A stretch of DNA of 10,771 bases, from contig CAUAJB010000065.1 in NCBI GenBank assembly GCA_958429225.1, positions 1 to 10,771 on the forward strand, in the 5' to 3' direction. Origin of the DNA: an uncultured Collinsella sp. GTDB taxonomy: Bacteria; Actinomycetota; Coriobacteriia; Coriobacteriales; Coriobacteriaceae. The notes below the pieces were generated by a model, which had not been told where the DNA came from, made no database searches, and saw nothing but the letters and a program-made list of their open reading frames with translations. Position 1 is the stretch's first letter, and each line of letters starts with the position of its first letter. Shown here one piece after another: positions 6,734-10,771 of this stretch. The position numbers were made by a program, and so were the translations under genes.

Positions 6734-7747
6734 ATGAGTGAATCGACTGCGGTGGAGGCGCCGGCGGCAAAGGAGCCGTTTTTTAAGATGTCCTCCATCC
6801 CGGGTGCCAATATTTTGGTGCCGCTTTTGCTGGGCTGCCTGCTCAACACGCTATTCCCCGACCTGTTCAAGACGCTCGGCAGCTTTACGCTTGGCATGAC
6901 CCAGCAGGGTGCAGGCCCGCTCGTGGGCGCCTTTTTGCTGATTGTCGGCACGACGATTTCGTTTAAGAGCGCTCCTGCCGCCGCTGCCCGCGGTGCCATC
7001 ATCATTGCCGTCAAGCAGATCGTGGTCGTTGCCGTGTCGCTGCTCATCCTGTATGTGTTCAACGACAACCTGTTTGGCATCTCTGCCATGGTGATGCTGG
7101 CCGCTTGCACCGGCGCCAACAATGCTATGTACGCTGGTCTGATGGGCACCATGGGTAACGAGGCCGAGCGTGGCGCCGTCGCCATCACTACGCTGGTTGT
7201 CGGCCCTCCGGTCACGATGATCGTGCTCGGCGCTGCCGGTCAGGCTCCGATCGGTTGGTCGCTCGTGGGCGCCATCCTGCCGATCGTCGTCGGCATTATC
7301 CTGGGCAACCTGTTCCCCAGCTTTAAGAAGATGATGGCACCGGCACTTTCCGCCATCATCGTGCTCGTCTTCTTTGCCATGGGCTCGACCATGACCTTTG
7401 GCCAGCTCATTAATGGCGGTCTTCCCGGTATTCTGCTCGGCGTGATCTGCTCGGTGGTCTTTGCAATTCCCGTCATCGCGGTCGATAAGCTCACGGGCGG
7501 TACGGGTGTCGCAGGTGCGGCCATTTCGAGCTGCGCCGGAGCCAATGTGGCCACGCCTGCTGCCATGGCAAGCGTCAACGGGGCCATGTACGGCGGTGCG
7601 GTGCTCGCAACGGCCACGGCACAGGTTGCTGCCTGCGCAATCGTGACGGCTATTTTGACCCCGCTGGTCACCAGCTGGTGCTACAAGCATTTTGAGGGCC
7701 AGGGCAACAGCAAGGCAACGACCGACAAGGCCGCCGCAGCCGCCTAA
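6734..7747 (+). CDS. kdgT: 2-keto-3-deoxygluconate permease family transporter
   Basis: A 337-residue integral membrane protein, about ten hydrophobic segments, of the KdgT family, which imports 2-keto-3-deoxygluconate, a breakdown product of pectin and uronic acids, by cation symport. Resemblance to E. coli KdgT as I recall it runs through the whole length: IPGANILVPLLLG (22-34), GSFTLGM near 49-55, a TMIVLGAAG segment (161-169), DKLTGG (251-256) and AGANVATPAA (268-277). The tail (about 322-337) is hydrophilic and Ala/Lys-rich. The start is the ATG at 6734, with AAAGGAG 6 bases upstream; a longer reading from 6713 lacks such a site. It follows the dehydrogenase gene in the same direction, consistent with sugar-acid use. 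The family is clear; the exact substrate is inferred. Confidence 0.88.
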   Translation: MSESTAVEAPAAKEPFFKMSSIPGANILVPLLLGCLLNTLFPDLFKTLGSFTLGMTQQGAGPLVGAFLLIVGTTISFKSAPAAAARGAIIIAVKQIVVVAVSLLILYVFNDNLFGISAMVMLAACTGANNAMYAGLMGTMGNEAERGAVAITTLVVGPPVTMIVLGAAGQAPIGWSLVGAILPIVVGIILGNLFPSFKKMMAPALSAIIVLVFFAMGSTMTFGQLINGGLPGILLGVICSVVFAIPVIAVDKLTGGTGVAGAAISSCAGANVATPAAMASVNGAMYGGAVLATATAQVAACAIVTAILTPLVTSWCYKHFEGQGNSKATTDKAAAAA

Positions 7748-7786
7748 TGCCAAGCGGCAATCAAAGCTAAAAACTAGCTACGCCAC

Positions 7787-7855
7787 AGGGCGGCCACGGG
7801 GGATACCGTGGCCGCCCTGCAGTTTCTGCAGGGTCTCTGGGACACTTTACCCTGC
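7787..7855 (+). terminator. Terminator hairpin after kdgT with overlapping alternative stems
   Basis: AGGGCGGCCACGG (7787-7799) pairs perfectly with CCGTGGCCGCCCT (7806-7818). There is no strong T tract afterwards. The tail of this stem overlaps CCCTGCA (7815-7821), which can pair with TGCAGGG (7827-7833). Bases 7828-7834 (GCAGGGT) can instead pair with ACCCTGC (7849-7855). The first stem probably ends the kdgT transcript. The nested alternatives resemble an attenuator but may be chance in GC-rich DNA. Confidence 0.6.
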
Positions 7856-7957
7856 TAAAGCTGGCATAACAGCTAGAGCGAACGTCGTACAAAGGCAAGG
7901 ATAAATAACATACAAATCGGTGAACGGTAGTTGTTCGCGCTCGCATTTCCTGCGGAT

Positions 7958-8000
7958 TTGTTAAAAACGTCCTTATGATATAAAAAAAGAAACATATAAC
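7958..8000 (+). promoter_or_regulatory. Candidate promoter region of the pyruvate formate-lyase operon
   Basis: An AT-rich patch holds two possible promoters: TTGTTA (7958-7963) with TATAAA (7979-7984) at 15-base spacing, and TTATGA (7973-7978) with TATAAC (7995-8000) at 16-base spacing. A dyad GAAC-N7-GTTC (7922-7936) lies just upstream. The choice between them cannot be made by eye, but this is the only promoter-like patch ahead of the gene. Confidence 0.4.
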
Positions 8001-8006
8001 AGCCCA

Positions 8007-8214
8007 GATGGAGAGGGTGGCTATGTTATCCTTCTCAGACGGGTGAAATCTTGGGTTTTGGGTTGCAGTTCCAAGGTGGACAAACGTTTTTCCCTGTACC
8101 AACGTGTGGTGAAGAACGGAAGAAGCCGGTAGTGCAAGCCGAAAACTCAAGAATTCAATAAGCAGCGGTGTGAGAGAGCGCCGCATTACACGTAACTAGG
8201 AGCGTGGTTACACA
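8007..8214 (+). other. Long untranslated leader of the pyruvate formate-lyase operon
   Basis: If transcription starts near 8007, the mRNA carries about 200 untranslated bases. I see a tandem TTGGGTT repeat (about 8052-8065), several short possible stems, and a hairpin at 8183-8218 around the ribosome site. I recognise no known riboswitch class and no convincing gene here. Confidence 0.35.

Positions 8215-8218
<4 letters not shown>
8183..8218 (+). promoter_or_regulatory. Hairpin enclosing the ribosome site and start codon of the pyruvate formate-lyase large gene
   Basis: GTAAC (8192-8196) pairs with GTTAC (8207-8211), and outside it GCATT (8183-8187) pairs with AATGC (8214-8218), with a small internal loop. 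AGGAG (8198-8202) sits in the 10-base apical loop and the AUG sits in the lower stem. The AGGAG-ATG spacing is long (12 bases). Translation control is an inference. Confidence 0.4.
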
Positions 8219-10266
<2,048 letters not shown>

Positions 10267-10267
10267 C

Positions 10268-10292
10268 TATTGTTAGTGCTATACTAACAATA
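10268..10292. promoter_or_regulatory. Palindrome with extended -10 sequence between the two pyruvate formate-lyase genes
   Basis: TATTGTTAGT (10268-10277) and ACTAACAATA (10283-10292) are perfectly complementary, 5 bases apart, starting one base after the large subunit stop codon. The centre contains TGCTATACT (10277-10285), which fits an extended -10 promoter element, without a recognisable -35. As DNA it could be an operator on an internal promoter for the small subunit. As RNA it is a 10-bp hairpin. Confidence 0.55.
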
Positions 10293-10308
10293 ACGATTAC
10301 TGATTAGC

Positions 10309-10328
10309 GCGCCGGTTTCGGCCGGCGC
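10309..10328 (+). other. GC-rich intercistronic hairpin
   Basis: GCGCCGG (10309-10315) pairs with CCGGCGC (10322-10328) around a 6-base loop (TTTCGG). It is not followed by a T tract, so it is more likely a partial terminator, RNA-stability element or processing site than a full terminator. It lies 12 bases before the small subunit's ribosome site. Confidence 0.5.
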
Positions 10329-10351
10329 CTATTAATCGAAGGAGACACATT

Positions 10352-10603
10352 ATGAAGGTTTCTGAAGTTTCCGAGACCCAGGCCGATAACCTGGTCCACA
10401 TGCTCGACGCTTACGCCGAGAAGGGTGGCCACCACCTGAACATCAACGTCTTCAACCGTGAGACGCTGCTCGACGCTCAGGCTCACCCCGAGAAGTACCC
10501 GCAGCTGACCATCCGCGTTTCCGGCTATGCCGTGAACTTCCACACGCTCACCAAGGAGCAGCAGGACGAGGTCATTGCGCGTACCTTCCACGACAAGTTC
10601 TAA
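10352..10603 (+). CDS. Pyruvate formate-lyase small subunit: stand-alone glycyl radical domain (GrcA/YfiD-like)
   Basis: An 83-residue protein matching the last ~70 residues of PflB and the C-terminal half of E. coli GrcA/YfiD. From GGHHLNINVFNRETLLDA (25-42) through HPEKYPQLTIRVSGYA (45-60) to the C-terminus it follows PflB closely. Gly58 in RVSGYA is the expected radical-carrying glycine, made by the SAM-dependent activating enzyme. Residues 1-24 replace the linker before the radical domain. The ATG follows GAAGGAG at 7-base spacing, and the gene starts 85 bases after the large subunit gene. Since the large subunit has no glycine loop, this protein should be required for catalysis rather than a rescue part as GrcA is in E. 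coli. Combined length 683 + 83 is close to the usual 760. Confidence 0.94.
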   Translation: MKVSEVSETQADNLVHMLDAYAEKGGHHLNINVFNRETLLDAQAHPEKYPQLTIRVSGYAVNFHTLTKEQQDEVIARTFHDKF

Positions 10604-10636
10604 AAGGATTTAACTCCTGCAGGGTTACTGGGGCCG

Positions 10637-10658
10637 GTTTTGGGTTATTTTCCAAAAC
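10637..10658 (+). other. Small hairpin downstream of the small subunit gene
   Basis: GTTTTGG (10637-10643) pairs with CCAAAAC (10652-10658) around an 8-base T-rich loop. It lies between the small subunit stop and the main terminator. Its function is unclear; it may be a 3'-end stabilising structure. Confidence 0.35.
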
Positions 10659-10673
10659 GTCCTCGGACATGTC

Positions 10674-10712
10674 GGAAGCCCCCGCCGCGCGTAGCGCGCG
10701 GCGGGGGCTTCC
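10674..10712. terminator. Perfect 18-bp hairpin ending the pyruvate formate-lyase operon
   Basis: GGAAGCCCCCGCCGCGCG (10674-10691) pairs perfectly with its complement at 10695-10712 around the 3-base loop TAG. It is very GC-rich, with no strong T tract on either side. It begins 71 bases after the small subunit stop. If the minus-strand gene end at 10728 is real, the hairpin would serve both strands. Confidence 0.75.
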
Positions 10713-10727
10713 TCCGTCCTGACGCTC

Positions 10728-10771
10728 CTATTTGGCAAGGTGTTTTTTAGAATCCATTTTGCGCTCGGCCT
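10728..10771 (-). CDS. Possible C-terminal end of a convergent unidentified gene
   Basis: On the minus strand one frame is open from the right edge and reads AERKMDSKKHLAK before TAG at 10730-10728. The stop is 16 bases from the 18-bp hairpin, a natural arrangement for two convergent genes sharing a terminator. Thirteen codons are too few to identify a family or be sure it is coding. Confidence 0.3.
   Translation of the reverse strand, partial: AERKMDSKKHLAK

Noticed and set aside
8023..8046. Seven-residue leader peptide MLSFSDG ahead of pyruvate formate-lyase
   Set aside because: Such tiny frames are expected by chance, and there is no run of regulatory codons or clear attenuator after it.
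8007..8214. ZTP riboswitch (the 'pfl' RNA motif)
   Set aside because: The motif's conserved sequence blocks are not visible here. The name match with the pfl gene is not evidence.
10272..10290. Rex redox-repressor site
   Set aside because: The half-sites look similar, but the spacing is 3 bases longer than the usual 18-base site, so I list it only as an unassigned palindrome.

Overview
The window comes from a GC-rich, anaerobic, fermentative bacterium. My best guess is Coriobacteriia of the Collinsella type, from codon use, gene content and a pyruvate formate-lyase built for strict anaerobiosis. This is a judgement from general features, not a database match.

Layout, left to right. (1) At 1-377 on the minus strand is the N-terminal part of a class I DAHP synthase, the first enzyme of aromatic amino acid synthesis, with a plausible promoter at 432-460. 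(2) At 378-893 there is a roughly 500-base gene-free stretch rich in inverted repeats. It holds a 13-bp hairpin and a pair of inverted 51-base repeats about 80% identical that bound a 240-base AT-richer segment. (3) At 894-5625, minus strand, is a tightly packed operon read as marR-type regulator, then ABC exporter half with a degenerate ATP site and a large extracellular insertion, then ABC exporter half with the canonical catalytic residues, then a strong terminator. The genes overlap by 4 and 1 bases, so translation is probably coupled. A 15-base inverted repeat covers the regulator's GTG start and ribosome binding site and looks like an autoregulatory operator or RNA hairpin. (4) At 5626-7747, plus strand, are a short-chain dehydrogenase and, behind a terminator-like hairpin, a 2-keto-3-deoxygluconate permease (KdgT family). 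Together they suggest sugar-acid uptake and metabolism. (5) At 7748-8214 is a structured intergenic and leader region. (6) At 8215-10603, plus strand, is pyruvate formate-lyase encoded as two separate genes. The 683-residue large subunit has the Cys-Cys active site but stops before the glycyl radical domain. The 83-residue small subunit consists almost only of that domain, with the RVSGYA radical loop. A long perfect hairpin terminator follows, and a possible convergent minus-strand gene end lies at the right edge.

The standout is the split pyruvate formate-lyase. In E. coli the radical glycine and the cysteines are in one 760-residue chain, and the stand-alone glycyl radical protein GrcA/YfiD only rescues a damaged enzyme. 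Here the large chain has no radical domain at all, so the small protein should be an obligatory and exchangeable subunit. A 10-bp-arm palindrome over an extended -10 sequence and a GC hairpin lie in the 85 bases between the two genes, so the small subunit may be regulated on its own.
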